This document shows, piece by piece, positions 45,194 to 57,420 of a stretch of 64,000 nt of DNA. Source of the DNA: Bostrychus sinensis (lineage: Eukaryota; Chordata; Actinopteri; Gobiiformes; Eleotridae); NCBI GenBank assembly GCA_020698575.1, contig CM036245.1:13415479-13479478 (forward strand). The letters run 5' to 3'. The notes under the pieces are model-generated. The model was not told where the DNA came from and made no database searches. It was given only the letters and a program-made list of their open reading frames with translations. Numbering within the stretch: the first letter of the stretch is position 1; each line of letters begins with the position of its first letter. Made by a program: the position numbers and the translations under genes.

Positions 45194-48100
45194 ATGTCTG
45201 ACCTGAGCCAGGTAGCAGTGTACTCAGACTCTTCAGATATTTATAAGGTGAGTGATAGCTAACCTTTTACCTACATCTGATAATTGTCATCTTACTGCAG
45301 CATTGACTTTGGCTAGAGGGGCCAGTAAACAATGGTACTATAGTACGTGGGCCTCTTCTTGTGGTACTCAGTTCAAGTCCATATTAAGTTTAATTTAGAG
45401 CCATTTTTATTCCTGGTTTAGTCCTGGAATAATCCTGAATTTGTCCTGGTTTAGTCCTGCAGTTTTTACCAGGTGCATTGTAGCTTTGTAGTCTTAATTA
45501 AGTCCTAGTTTAGACCTGGTTTAGTCACAATTTACGAATGGTACTTCAAAAGCCAAAATATTTTGAGGTGGTACTTGGTGTGAAAAGTTTGAAAATGACT
45601 GCTCTACACACTAATTACTCAGTAAATCCATATAGGCACTTTTTATTGGTGATTTTTCTCTAAAAGCCTGATAAAGATAGTGGTAAAGTGCATGAAAAAT
45701 AAAATTATACATGATGACAATGCGTTTGAATTGATAAACATGCAGTAAAAGTGAATGTAAAACAGCATTAGGTGCACGTGTAATCTTTGTTTTTATTGTT
45801 TTATTGACCTGATGCTACTTTTATAAATTCAAATGTACTTTTCGTGATGCCATCTAATTAATTTAATCATAATTCCTTGCTTATCTGAATGGTCCTGCTC
45901 AGAATGTGTTTTGTAACCCGGCCTTTGAGCTTGAGGGGGAGAGAGTGGAGAGAGTGGAGGGATTCAGGACGACCTCCTCGACCCCTGAACCGATCAAACC
46001 ACCAACACCCAGTGAGTCTAAAACACAAATATATAAAACACAAAACTTTATTGCTACACCAAGTTTGTGTTATGTTAGCCCAGACCGCCGCATGACTGAC
46101 AGAAAGATATAAACTAGGGTTATCCAATACCTGTGAGGACTTTTCTTTTTCCCTTATATAGCACTGTTTTTTGCTATTTATCATTTTGTTGCCACAGTTT
46201 TTCTTCTTTTTATTGTTCTTTTTCTGAAATAACCACTTTTCTCTGTATTCCCTCTTCTCCATTCCCTTCAACTTCTCTTTATTTCACAGCTTAACATCTG
46301 TCTCCGAGCGTGTACTGACTGACTACATATTGGTTTGGCAAAAGTTTTTACGCCATATGCACTTTCTGATACAGCCTTTTCCTTTTATCCAGGCTTGGGG
46401 CTGGCATTTGTTACACTTTGTGGATGAATTTGACCGACTTTTCTCTATATTTCTCTTTATTAACTATACAATGTGAATGTTGAGAGTAACTAGCCGTGTA
46501 GAACAAGGAATGGGAGCATTATTCAGAGCAATATAAATAATAATAGTAATTAAGCACTTTTCTAAACCCTCAAAGTCGCTTTACAGTTTGGTGCATAACT
46601 CATTCACTCCTCAGTCTCATTCAGGGCTGCCATTGTGCGCCTATGGCCCCTCCGACCAACACAAACACACAGTCACACTGACACATTCACACATTCATTT
46701 AACTAAAGCTTTATGGTGTGACAACACATTCCCGACCTCTGTTGGATGATTAAGTAGGTCCCCACAGGTTTATACTACAATATGTGTATGCTCTGTCCCT
46801 GAGGTCCAGTCTGGAGCTTGTTTGGTGTGTGTGTGAAGAGACTTCGGGGCTTAGGCTGCAGCTGGGGGGCTCTGGTGGTTACTGCTGCTGCCCTGCTTCT
46901 ACTGGCAGTCCTGGGACTGACACTTGCACTTATACTAACACGTGAGTCAATACTATTCAACAAAAATTTCTTATTAACAACAAGACATCAAACCAATGCC
47001 CAGTTCCGATGACACAAACTAGCTATAGAGTTAAAGTTAAACATATGCCAACAGACCATTGTCTTGCTTTTGTAGAGATAAAAGATGAAGCCCTTGAAGA
47101 GCAGCTGTGGACCACCACCTCCTCAGATGTCCTTATAACAAGACAGGACACGTTACTGACTGCTCCCACACACAGCAGCCAACTGGAAACCACCACCAGT
47201 CCATCATCCACCAGGCCGTCCACCTCTGAAACCAGTAAGAGATTAATGTCATAAAAATGTAAAAAGAAAGGCTGAATCGAGACAGGCATCAGGTGTAAAA
47301 TCTATGCTTATTTAATGTGCAAATTACTGCATGCTATGAGGCAGAGGATTTGCTTTGAAATGAAGTTCAGAAAGCAAAGGCAACAGGAGAGCAACCAGGA
47401 CATTTGTCTCAGGCCTCATGGTCAGGGGAGCAATTAACCCTTCTATAATTCAGTTATAAATGGGAGGGCCTCCACTCTAGAAGTTTTGTCCGAGCCCCTG
47501 TCAAGTCTGTCAGCGGCCCTGTGGGTAACAGTAAATAGCATCAGGCATTGGTTAAGCATTACTAAATGCCTATTAATGCAGGGCTCTGCTCCTGACAGGT
47601 TCTGCCAGAGAAAGGTGGTTATGTGCATCAGTCGTTCCCAACCTTTTTTGTCCCGTGTACTCCCTGGGCTTTTTTGTCATGTCATGAGTAACCCCTCCAC
47701 TCAGACATGTTAATAATTCTTTAAAATTGTAATTAAAAAAACATCTGTATATATTAGTACAAAGACAATTACTCATTAAATAAGTAATTATTTGCCTTTA
47801 ATATAAAATATTAGATTAAAAAATATCACAATGGAAACCCCTATTACTTTGACTTTACTATGTATTTTAAAGTTCAAAATTAACTTCAGTAAAATTAAAT
47901 AATAATCTTAAATTTAAATTAAATAATTCAATTCTAACTTTATTAATTAAACTTAAATTCTAATAATTTCACTGACTCCCTTTTGAAACAAGCTTTTAAA
48001 TCTAAAAAATGTGACAAAATATAATATTTTAATAATAATCTTTAGCAGTTTCACTTCCTTTTTATCAGTAAGACACATGAGCTTGTCTTTCTTAGGTTTG

Positions 48101-51100
48101 AGTAGTTCAATATAAATAGATGACAAACATTTTTCATCTTGGAAATAAACTGTGAAATATTTCCATGTACCCCCTGCAAAGTGTTTGCGTACCCCTTAGG
48201 GTCCCCGTACCCCTGATTGGTAAACCCTGTGCATCATATAGAATCACATTTACTAAATACTAAACTATCCCTTTAATTCAATCAACAAACTAAAACATTA
48301 TTAACTGCTTAGACCAGTTCCCAAACATTTTTCTCCAAGTAGCTCACTCAGCTACCATCTCTATGGCAGTGAGATACAGAAGTATAAACTACTGGTGAGA
48401 CTACAGTTCCCAGATTGAATTGTTGTTTTGTTTTCCTCAGGTTGTGGAGGAATACTGACCGACGCAGAGGGCAGTTTTAGTTCCCCAAACCACCCGGGCT
48501 CGTACCCGCCCAACTCCCTGTGTTTCTGGGTCATTCAGGTCCCTCCTCCGTCCCTGGTCCAGGTCCACGTGTCGTCTTTATCCGTGGAGGGGCCGTCTCC
48601 GTGTTTGTTCGACTGGCTGGAGGTGCAGGAGCAGCGGGAGAACACCTCAGTGGTCACTCGGTGAGTTCAAGTACTACATTTATACTCCAGCCAAGCTAAA
48701 ACCTGTCACTGTTTGTAACACACGACAGATGGAAGTTTAAATAACAAAAGTAATAAAAAACCTGTTCGATATCACCTGGCCCGCCTAGTTCACCATTACG
48801 TTCTTGAATATCACGCGCCAAAACTGTAACCATAGCAACTGTTGGCTAGTGACTATTAGCTAAGGGGACTAACTAAAAACCAGGCAAGTCACCCAGAGGG
48901 GGCGGGGGTTAACAGCTTATGTCACACACTCAGTTGGTGACCGTTAAAGTCAGCTTTTCTTGTATAAACAAGTATTAAATGATAAATAAAGAGTTTATTT
49001 GGTAACAGTTTAAGGGACACAACTAGGGTTGGTTTAATCTCTGTGTTGTTAGCACAGAACAAGAGGGAAAAATCTGACAAATAATATTTTACTGCCACAT
49101 ACTTGCACTAATAACAAAATAAATAAACTAATCCTAAGCCTTTCCCTAACCCTAACTTTAACTAGTCAAACAAATAAAATAATTCTTTATCATCAAAATT
49201 AGCATAAATGCTAATTGCAACAGGGTTTCCATGGCAACATCCTGCTAAACCACACCCACCAGGGTGAATTGCCTTGTTTTTAGTGTTTCCCATTAGCTAA
49301 ATTAAAGTTAGCATTAACGGACAAGATGGGAAAATTGCTTATTTTAACTTCCAAATTATTATTATTATTATTATTATTATTTAAATATGGGAGTCAGTAG
49401 AGTAAAATTCATATATTACTCTAAAATACCTCTAGATGGGACTAATGCACTATCATTGCAACCGTTATGGTCACTTCCCTTTCTACTATTCCTGCAAAAT
49501 GCAATGTTCTTGAAAATTACCAGGGCATTAACTACACATTCTGATTACTGAACCTACTGATTTCAGTGTCTTCTCCCATAATTACATGATTTTGGTACCT
49601 GGAAAATAACAATAAAGCTAAATGCTGTGTGGTTTTGCAAGGACAGAAAGCATGTGTGTTTTATCTCCTTTAAAATATTAAAGACAATAATATTTGTGTT
49701 AATTTTTTTAAATAAATCTGACCAACTTTCTTGTTATAGTATAGCCAAAAAAAGTATGTACTGTGTTGCTCAATATTACAGATATGACCACATTTTCCAA
49801 AAAATGTTTCCACACCGACAGCTAAAGAAAAATATTGTTTAAGCTATTTTACCTACCTAAAAATATTACCATTAGCTTGTTTGCATTCTTGAAAAGGCCA
49901 TAGCAGTATTGTGTAAATCAGTAAAAGTAACCTCACTTTTCTTCAAATACCTTTAAGGATTTAGAAGGCAAAGTCCAAGTGCAAACTAGTGCAGTCTCCT
50001 GAAATAAAAGGTTTAACAAAATTAATACCATATATTGTGTAAGCAGGAATGTGAGATACTCAGGGACTGTTAATCTGTATTCCCAGATTGGAGAAGCTAT
50101 TGGTCAGGGTGCACCCCGCCAGAGGATCAAAGTTATTGAGATCCACAGCCCCTAATGGGATTAAGTGGAAGAAAATTAACAAATAAATTAACTACAACAG
50201 AATCTAAAACTTCATTCGCAAAACACTGAAATATCCCTATAGGATTATGAATAATGTTTGTTTTTGTTTTCCTGTAGGTTTTGTGGAAATGTAGCTCCTC
50301 CAACTGTAAACACCAACAGCAGTACGGTGTGGGTGACTTTTCGCTCTGACAGCAGCATCTCGGGCAACGGCTTCACAGCGCAGTACAGGGCCATTTTACC
50401 CGGACACAGTTAAGTAATGTAATCACCAGCATTGGGTTATGCATTTGTACTCATTTGGTTTATAAATTGTTGGGTTTTGTCACTGGTTTTGAACAGAGAG
50501 CTGCTCCAGAGATGAGTTCATGTGTGACAGTGGTCGCTGCCTGCTGCCTGTCTCTGTTTGTGACGGACATCCGCACTGCAACGACCAAACAGATGAGGAA
50601 AACTGCAGCCATAAACACAATGGTAAATGGTTTATACGTACATTTGCACTCAGAAATACCCCCCCTCCATTGATCCCAAGCACACCTCCAGGTCTAACTG
50701 AGGCTTGGTTGATGGGGGAATCCTTGAGTATCCCGGAGTGGTCACCAGTTTTAAATCCGATTGAAAGTTGTTTGGTGAGATTTGAGAGACTTTTGCGCGA
50801 GGAGAGTGAGCAGGGATTCCAGTCAAAAGTTGTGTGAAGCTTGTTGGCAGTTTCGTGGGATGTTTGTTGGAAATTGTAAAGGTTAAAGGATGCTCCACAG
50901 AAGCTAAAAGATGACCACTACCCATGGGATACGTTAGAAGCAGCAAAAATGTAGCTTAGTGTAAGGATTTGAGATTGTGATGGCTACACGACAGAGGATC
51001 TCTAAAACTGCAGCTCTTATGGGGAGTTCTTGGTCCGCAGAGGTCACCCTGGTGAAAAAAAATTATACTAAGTATGTTAAAATATAACATACTAAAATAT

Positions 51101-54100
51101 ATTTGTGTCAACACGCTCAAGTAAACTTTAAGTGTGCTATTTTGAAACAACTTATTTTGTGCTAAGTATATTCAAGTTGAATTTAAATAGCAATAGAAGT
51201 CTATTTGATGTGTACTTAATGTACTTTTGTGTGCTAAAGTGGAACAATTTTATGTATACTTGGTATACTTCCAGTATATTAAACTTTGGTACTAAATATA
51301 TGATTGAATAATCAATTTAAATTCAACTTTATTTGTATTAAAAGGCTATTTATAATGCACCCACATTAACCTTATATTGTAATTTATAATATATTATAAT
51401 CATCCTATTAGTATACAATTATTTTACACAATGTGCATTTCAAATATGTTTCAAAATATACACAAATTGTATTTGAAAATATAAAAATTACAGATTGAGT
51501 AGAGTATTGTTCAAATATGTTTTTAATATGTTGTTAAAGTGTGCATTTAAAATATATAATTTAAAAATATACACAAAGTGTATTTGAAATAAATACTATA
51601 AAAAGTACAATTTAAGTAGTACATTTAATGTAAATCTGAAGAATATTTTTACATGAATGTATTTTCAAAAAGTGTGCCAAAATATAATTTACAAAAATAT
51701 GTTAGCAGCATAATTTTATAAATATATTAATTTTAAATTTTCATTATATTAAAATTAAGTACATGTAGTTTTGAATATATTATAAATGTATTTTAGAAAA
51801 ATGCAGTCTGCTTATAATACACTAAAATATATAACTTTTTCACCAGGTCAGTTTCTATCATAAGTGGTCCAAGGAAGGAGCAGAACAGAGCATATTAGGC
51901 ATGTGGTCCTAATGTTATGCCTGATCAAATTCTTCTACAATATTTTGCTTCTTACAGAGTGCGGTGGACAGAAAACCGGACCAAAAGGTTATTTAGCAAG
52001 TCCCAACCATCCACTGCCTTATCCTCACCAACAGGTACATTTTCTTTCATTTCTATTCAACTGTGGTCACACATGGACGCCTGTATCTTCTGTCTAATAT
52101 AACATCTCTTTGTTTTGTAGTTGTGTATTTGGCAGATTGCTGTTGAGGAAGGCCATGTTATAACTCTAAGTTTCGGAAACTTCAGCCTTGAGACTCAGGA
52201 CGTGTGTGAGTTTGACTACGTGGAGGTGCATGACGGCACTGACATGACAGGCCGAGTTTTGGGAAGGTATACTTTTTTCTTTTTGTCCTGTTTTGTAAGT
52301 TACAGAAGAGAACTAGGACGTGCATACAATTAACAGTCAGTTCTCATTCTTTCATAAGGATAACATTATCAGAGCATCTAGACTTTCCAAAACAGGCAAA
52401 AGGTCATAAAACACTAAACAGGTCAAAAACAACAGTAACAAAGAAAAACTAACTAGGGACTGAAACACCATGTTGATTATATGTCACAAATGCACAAATG
52501 AAATGTGGGTCGGAGAGACAGACTTCATATAAAAAGCTCTTGATGTGCTATTCCTAAGCCAGCAAACGTCAACTGGTGGCCCGTGGGCCACATCAGGCCG
52601 CAGCAGCTTTCCATCTGGCCCGCAGGGTAGAAGAAGAAAAAAAAAAAAAAAAAAAGAAAAAAAAAGAAAAGAAAAAAAAGTAGCTTATTTCTCTGGCAAA
52701 GAACCTCACAGAACAAAAATTTAAAAAGCATTTTGTAGCTCCCCCCAAGCTCCACTGGTACTGCAAGTTTGACTGATATTACCTGGTTGTTTTTATTTTT
52801 TATTTTTTGGTTTTTCAAAAAAAAAAACAACAAAAAAAAAACTCATCATTAGAGGCCACTATGGAAACCCTGCTACAGATCTGTGAGATTTGGGATTAAG
52901 ACGCTTTGTGACATCCTGAGAAGCCAGCTCAGAGCAACCATCTTATAGCAGTTTGGACTCATACACTGCAGTTCATAAAACTCATTTATGAAAAGCTCAA
53001 AACGGCAATAAAAAGATTTTGCTAATTTCTCTGGCATAGAACTTTGTAGACCAAAAAATCCAAATGCAATCTCTACCTGCACAGCAACTTTGATTGAGAT
53101 TGCCTCATTGGTTTTGTCAAAAAAAAATCTTTAACTGTTCTCACTATTCAATTCTAACACATTTGTTTCCATTTCGGCATTACTAAAACAAATGACTTTA
53201 TTACTTTGTTTTCTAAAGTTAATTGGCCTACATATTGCTCCATATTGGACTTAATGTCTCTCTCAATCATCAGACAACAGAGAAGAGCATAAATGAAGGC
53301 CTCAGGCCTCAGTTATTAAAAATGGAGGTTATGTGCAATCAGAAAGTTACAATATACATTTTTTATTTATTTATTTATTTTTTATGAGAGCATCTGGCAC
53401 TCAGTGCCAAGCTTAGGACACTTGGGAACTCCACTTTGCTTAATTTGTTCAAATAATAAACAATAAACATAAATCAAGATCAGAACTCTTGATGTCAGAT
53501 AAAAGTTCTATAATCAATTTTTGTTCTGTGTTATCTTTTTGCTCTGCCTCTAAGGTTTTGTGGCACCACGTTTCCTCCCAACATCACCTCCTCTGGGCCT
53601 CACATGACAGTGGTGTTCGTGGCTGATGAAGGAGTGGCCGACAGCGGCTTCAGCGCAGCGTACCAGGCTGTGTCCCTGTCAGACAGTATGTGTAGTAATA
53701 ATGCCTCCTTTCTTTTCCCTTTTTTTCCCTCTTTTTAATGATATTTTGTGTCATATTTAGTTATTATTGGCTTCTGAGCAACTGAGCTTAACATGGGATT
53801 ATCATTATTGGGGTTGGGTGTGCTGCTTTTTGACCACAAGGACTTGCTGTTGTCTATGAACAACACAGTGAGCCCATTAGGGGTCTGGGTTGGCTACGGG
53901 CCTTTCCCAGCAAATATGGGCCTTAGGCTGGGGTACATCCTGAATATCCTGTCAGTCCCAGGGCTGATGCAGAGCGATATATTGACACACAACCATTCAC
54001 TCTCACATTTATTCACTGGAACTAAGCCCAGCTCCTAAAAACAACTCCACACCATAATCCCTATTCATTTATTTGGGTGGCTGAGTGAATACTTTTGGAA

Positions 54101-56524
54101 ATATAGTGTACATTCTGGCTTGCAGTGATTTGCAAAAGTTTTATGCTGCATTCCCTTCTTGGTGCAACCGTCTTCATTTATTTGGGCTTGAGACCAGCAC
54201 AAAGACTGGCTTGTAACCACTGTGGCTGGATTTATAAAGCCTCTCGAAAAATAATGCAAGTGATGGTGGAGCTTGCCTAGTAAAAGTATACTTTAAGTTA
54301 GGTTAGTGTCTTTAAAGAGTAATTGTAGCAGTACACCTTTTATTGTCATTGAGCCACATTGTTATTTCCGTGTATCTCAGGGACATGTGGGCCGGACCAG
54401 TTCGCGTGCAGCTCCGGAGAGTGTCTCCAGAGGCAGTGGCTTTGTGACGGCTGGAACGACTGCTCCGACGGAGAGGACGAACAACACTGCGCCAACTCCA
54501 CCTATCCTCCTTTCAGTGAGTCTGGCTTATCGCTGACCCCGATCACAAAGGCTTTCATTACCTTTTCCCCAAATGATCATCACACCAGGGACTAGCCATT
54601 CAGTGTGTTATCAAGATTTGACATGAGAAAACCCAGGTTTATCAGGTCAGGAGAAAAAGGGAAAAAATAATAATCACAGATTCACTTTTTACCTTTAACC
54701 AAGACCTAACCAGCTGGCCTAAAACATCTAAAAGGCTTCAGTAATGTACACAAAACTCACTTATGCACATGGTCAGCTAAACCAGGACTAAACCAGGACT
54801 AATCTAGGACTTAACCACGTGAAAAACAGCATTAAACCAAGACTAAATCAGAAATAATCTAGGACTATGCTAGGACTAAACCAGGTCTAAATGAGGATTA
54901 AACCAAGACTAAACCAGGGACAATCTAGGACTATGTTAGGACTAAACCAGGTCTAGACCAGGATTAAACTAAGACTAAACCAGGGACAATCTAGGACTAT
55001 GTTAGGACTAAACCAGGTCTAGACCAGGATTAAACTAAGACTAAACCAGGGACAATCTAGGACTATGCTAGGACTAAACCAGGTCTAGACCAGGATTAAA
55101 CTAAGACTAAACCAGGGACAATCTAGGACTATGCTAGGACTAAACCAGGTCTAGACCAGGATTAAACTAAGACTAAACCAGGGACAATCTAGGGCTTTGC
55201 TAGTACTAAACCAGGTCTAAACCAGAATTAAACCAAGACTAAGACAGGAAAAATCTAGGACTATGAGAGGACATAGCCACACCTAAACCTGGATTAAACT
55301 AAAACTAAACCAGGAACAATCCAATCTAGGACTATGCTAGGACTAAACCAGCTCTGGACCGGGATTAAACCAAGACTAAACCAGGAACAATTTAGGACAC
55401 TGCTAGGACTGAACCAGGAAATGGAATAAAATTGGGTCTAAATGATACTAAATCAGGACTACAACAGTCTCCTGAGTACCGCCTGAAGACACCAGTGTAC
55501 CACCAATAGTGCCTGTACCACAGTTTGAGAACCACTGTAATATTTGATACTTAAAGATAGTCAAGGTTGCAGGTGATTGTTTCCACCTTAACCACAGAGG
55601 GCTGTGGGAAACACTGTTATGGAACTTGTGCAGAGCGTTTATTTTTCTTTCTTTCAGAGTCTTCGTGTGAAGTTATAGCAGTGGAGATGTGCCTGGGTCT
55701 GAGTTATAACCTCACCTCCTTCCCAAACATCTGGCTGTCCATCGCTGACCAGACAGAGGCGGCCACTCTGCTGCACCAGTATCGGGTAAGACGGGACGAG
55801 TTGACGGGACATGACCAAGATGTTAAAGATTAAAGCATGTTTCTGTATTTTGGTTATTATTTTTTTTTACTTGTGTGTAGCCTGTTAATTGAAACATCTT
55901 CATTTCTATGTTGTTTTAAAATCCTTCCTTTTTGAGGCATACTTTAAGTCATACAGTAATTTAACAGAAGTAGTAGAAGTAAATATTAGTGGCACCAGTA
56001 AAATTTAGTTTTATCATTTGAATAATTCATTTTTATAAACCTGTACAATGACATTGGGCCACTCAAAAAGCATTATCTATATCACAATTTTTAACAGTCA
56101 TAGCCCCAACAAAAAATATTTCTGGGTTTCTCAGTACACTCCTGAACCAATTGCATTTTATACTCTTTTCTCATCTTCTGTGCTTGCATGTTATTCTTCC
56201 TTCTGTTGATTACTTATCTTGCCCAACAAAAACTTTCATCTGACACCTCAGGATTTCACCTTTTATCTTCTGCCCTCTTTCCTCTTTTTGTGTAACCAGG
56301 TGCTGATGGAGCTGGCCTGCTTCGAGCCCCTGAGGAGGCTGCTCTGCGGGATGTTTTTGCCCCACTGTAGTCCTCTGGGGGGCGTCGTGCAACCGTGTCG
56401 CTGCGTTTGCTCCGCTGCCGAACAGCAGTGCAGTCAAGCCCTGGATACACTCGCCTTCAGTTGGCCTTTTAACTGTAACCTGCTGCCCGACACACAGGAC
56501 CCTATGGAGTGCTCGCTGCCTTAA
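45194..56524 (+). CDS. mfrp: Membrane frizzled-related protein (MFRP)
   Basis: Thirteen coding exons: 45194-45247, 45903-46011, 46804-46941, 47076-47234, 48441-48660, 50278-50408, 50497-50622, 51958-52034, 52121-52266, 53555-53685, 54381-54515, 55658-55785, 56300-56524. Phases join to 592 aa (human 579). Order: cytosolic tail with the conserved 'FCNPAFE' (22-28), transmembrane helix (about 76-99), Thr/Ser/Pro-rich stalk, CUB1 (155-268), LDLa1 (272-310), CUB2 (314-429), LDLa2 (434-470) and a C-terminal Frizzled cysteine-rich domain (about 478-592) with 'EMCLGLSYNLTSFPNIW'. It is a type II membrane protein; in mammals it is expressed in retinal pigment epithelium and needed for normal eye growth and photoreceptor survival. 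The first intron also carries a minisatellite. The acceptor of exon 3 (after GAG at 46803) was chosen because an alternative at 46766 runs into a stop. Confidence 0.93.
45375..45535 (-). repeat. 'TTTAGTCCTGGT' minisatellite, MFRP intron 1
   Basis: Degenerate units GTTTAGTCCTGG/AAGTCCTAGTTTAG, the complement of the ACCAGGACTAAA motif at 2457 and 54776. Confidence 0.75.
46325..46450 (+). repeat. Dispersed repeat (GGCAAAAGTTTT...GGCTTGGGGCTGG type), copy 2
   Basis: Shares ordered blocks with 30543-30740. It lies in the MFRP intron before the transmembrane exon. Confidence 0.55.
46530..46725. repeat. SINE-tail-like dispersed repeat
   Basis: 'AAGCACTTTTCTAAACCCTCAAAG' then 'GTCGCTTTACA', 'CATTCACTC' and a CA-rich end, similar to 9330-9545. 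Confidence 0.5.
47631..48228. mobile_element. hAT-like non-autonomous element with 8-bp direct repeat (MFRP intron)
   Basis: A direct repeat GTGCATCA flanks the element at 47623-47630 and 48229-48236. The left end reads GTCGTTCCCAACCTTTTTTG; the right end carries 'GTACCCCTGATTGGTAAACC', an imperfect inverted match in the style of fish elements beginning CAGTGGTTCCCAACC. The middle is AT-rich with no ORF. Exact boundaries may shift by 2-3 bp because the ends overlap the repeat. Confidence 0.7.
48661..50277. other. MFRP intron within CUB1, mostly unique AT-rich sequence
   Basis: An (ATT)n tract lies at 49355-49382. No other recognisable element and no coding exon on either strand. Confidence 0.5.
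50640..50905 (+). mobile_element. Decayed Tc1/mariner-like transposase 3' fragment
   Basis: One frame retains 'EWSPVLNPIES', the shape of the WPSQSPDLNPIE block of Tc1-like transposases, and the fragment ends with 'AAAGGATGCTCCACA', also seen at 58500-58520. Heavily degraded. Confidence 0.55.
51048..51847. mobile_element. AT-rich ~800-bp MITE-like element (MFRP intron)
   Basis: The left end CCTGGTGAAAAA pairs with the right end TTTTTCACCAGG as a terminal inverted repeat. The inside is very AT-rich, with many TATACT/AGTATA and AAATATA repeats and no ORF. Superfamily not assigned; no clear target duplication seen. Confidence 0.65.
52622..52682. repeat. A-rich tract
   Basis: Nearly pure A with scattered G, following 'GGGCCACATCAGGCCGCAG..CATCTGGCCCGCAGG', a wording typical of hAT-derived fish repeats. 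Intron 9 of MFRP. Confidence 0.6.
53870..54010 (+). repeat. Dispersed fish repeat fragment (GGCTGGGGTACATCC type)
   Basis: 'TTAGGCTGGGGTACATCCTG' then 'ACAACCATTCACTCTCACATT'. Decayed member of the 10725-10950 group. Confidence 0.5.
54120..54245 (+). repeat. Dispersed repeat (GCAAAAGTTTTATG...GGGCTTGAGAC type), copy 3
   Basis: Shares ordered blocks with 30543-30740, 46325-46450 and 56785-56905. Confidence 0.55.
54776..55437 (+). repeat. 'ACCAGGACTAAA' minisatellite with 66-bp higher-order repeat
   Basis: Degenerate 10-13-bp units fill about 660 bp of the MFRP intron before the Frizzled exons. In the centre, CAATCTAGG recurs at 54921, 54987, 55053, 55119 and 55185, an exact 66-bp period with almost identical units, showing recent amplification of a six-unit block. 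Confidence 0.9.
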
Positions 56525-56784
56525 TGTAAAGATGACAGCAAATTGTATTTTTATATCATTTCAAGAGACGTTTGCACATTTTTTGAAACTGTAGCCATAC
56601 TTCAATGCACTTAGGCTTTGTGAGAAACATTGACATTTAAAGAATGGTTAGTGTTTTGTAAAAGTGGCTCGACGAGATACTTTAGGAGCTAGTTTGGAGA
56701 AGCAGACAGGAGCAAAGCCGCAGAGACTAAACCATGCACTGCTGTGAATGAGACATTTTAAGCACATTGTGAGTCATATGTTTA

Positions 56785-56905
56785 ATTTGGCAAAAGTTTT
56801 ACATTGGATCCCCTTTCAGTCACAACCCTTTGCTTTTATCCAGACTTGGGACTGGCACTAGAAGTCACTGGTTGCCTTTGACCCTTGGTGGTTGCATTAG
56901 TGACT
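56785..56905 (+). repeat. Dispersed repeat (GGCAAAAGTTTTACATTGGATCC type), copy 4
   Basis: Fourth member of the family seen at 30543, 46325 and 54120; lies in the MFRP 3' flank, between the stop and the AATAAA. Confidence 0.55.
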
Positions 56906-56954
56906 TTAAACACATTACAAACCATTCATGTGATTCAAATTAAGCAATGTTTTA

Positions 56955-56960
56955 AATAAA
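56955..56960 (+). terminator. Polyadenylation signal AATAAA, MFRP
   Basis: A clear AATAAA about 430 bp past the MFRP stop codon. Confidence 0.45.
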
Positions 56961-57059
56961 AATTAAGAATGATGTACGTTTCTTTTAACTAGTATTTCTC
57001 TTTGTGGTCCTCTTAATCGTGTAATCATGTAACATTTACCAAGCTGAAAAACAATTAAA

Positions 57060-57420
57060 GGTACAGCATATTGGCATCTTTGTTTAACCTGGAGAAAGTC
57101 CTGACCAGGCTAACATGGTTAGATTGCCAGCCTATTTCCTCATTGCTCATGCATTCTACCATGTTATAATGTTGTTCTCTCAAAAACAGTGTTGTGTTTT
57201 GCTTTATTCACACATTTAAGTAATCTTCCATTCTCTGGCACAGCCGTTCTAAGCTATCAAAACGCTAGTTCCACAAAGCCCCGCCCACTACAGGAAACAC
57301 TGACCAATCAACAAGACCTCTACATCCAGTCTGCTCTCATTAATTTATCAAAACATAAACGGTGGTATCATACAGAAAGTTTAAGAAAGTGAAGTGCTTT
57401 TTTATTCTTTAAATTATGTT
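57060..57420. mobile_element. MITE-like element related to 36236-36672, opposite orientation
   Basis: Its centre (57270-57365) matches the reverse complement of 36395-36500, including the shared 'CCCGCCCACT', 'TGACCAATCAACAAGACCTC' and 'TACATCCAGTCTGCTCTCA' blocks. Ends are degenerate. Confidence 0.6.

Noticed and set aside
46761..46803. Alternative acceptor (CCACAG at about 46766) for the MFRP transmembrane exon
   Set aside because: In the phase required by the previous exon it hits TGA before the transmembrane segment; the acceptor ending at 46803 keeps the frame.
50520..50837. 105-codon plus-strand frame running out of the LDLa1 exon
   Set aside because: It starts in another frame of exon 7 and continues into a degraded Tc1-like fragment.
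54776..55437. CRISPR-like array
   Set aside because: Units are contiguous degenerate 10-13-mers in a 66-bp higher-order repeat without unique spacers, in an intron of a vertebrate gene.
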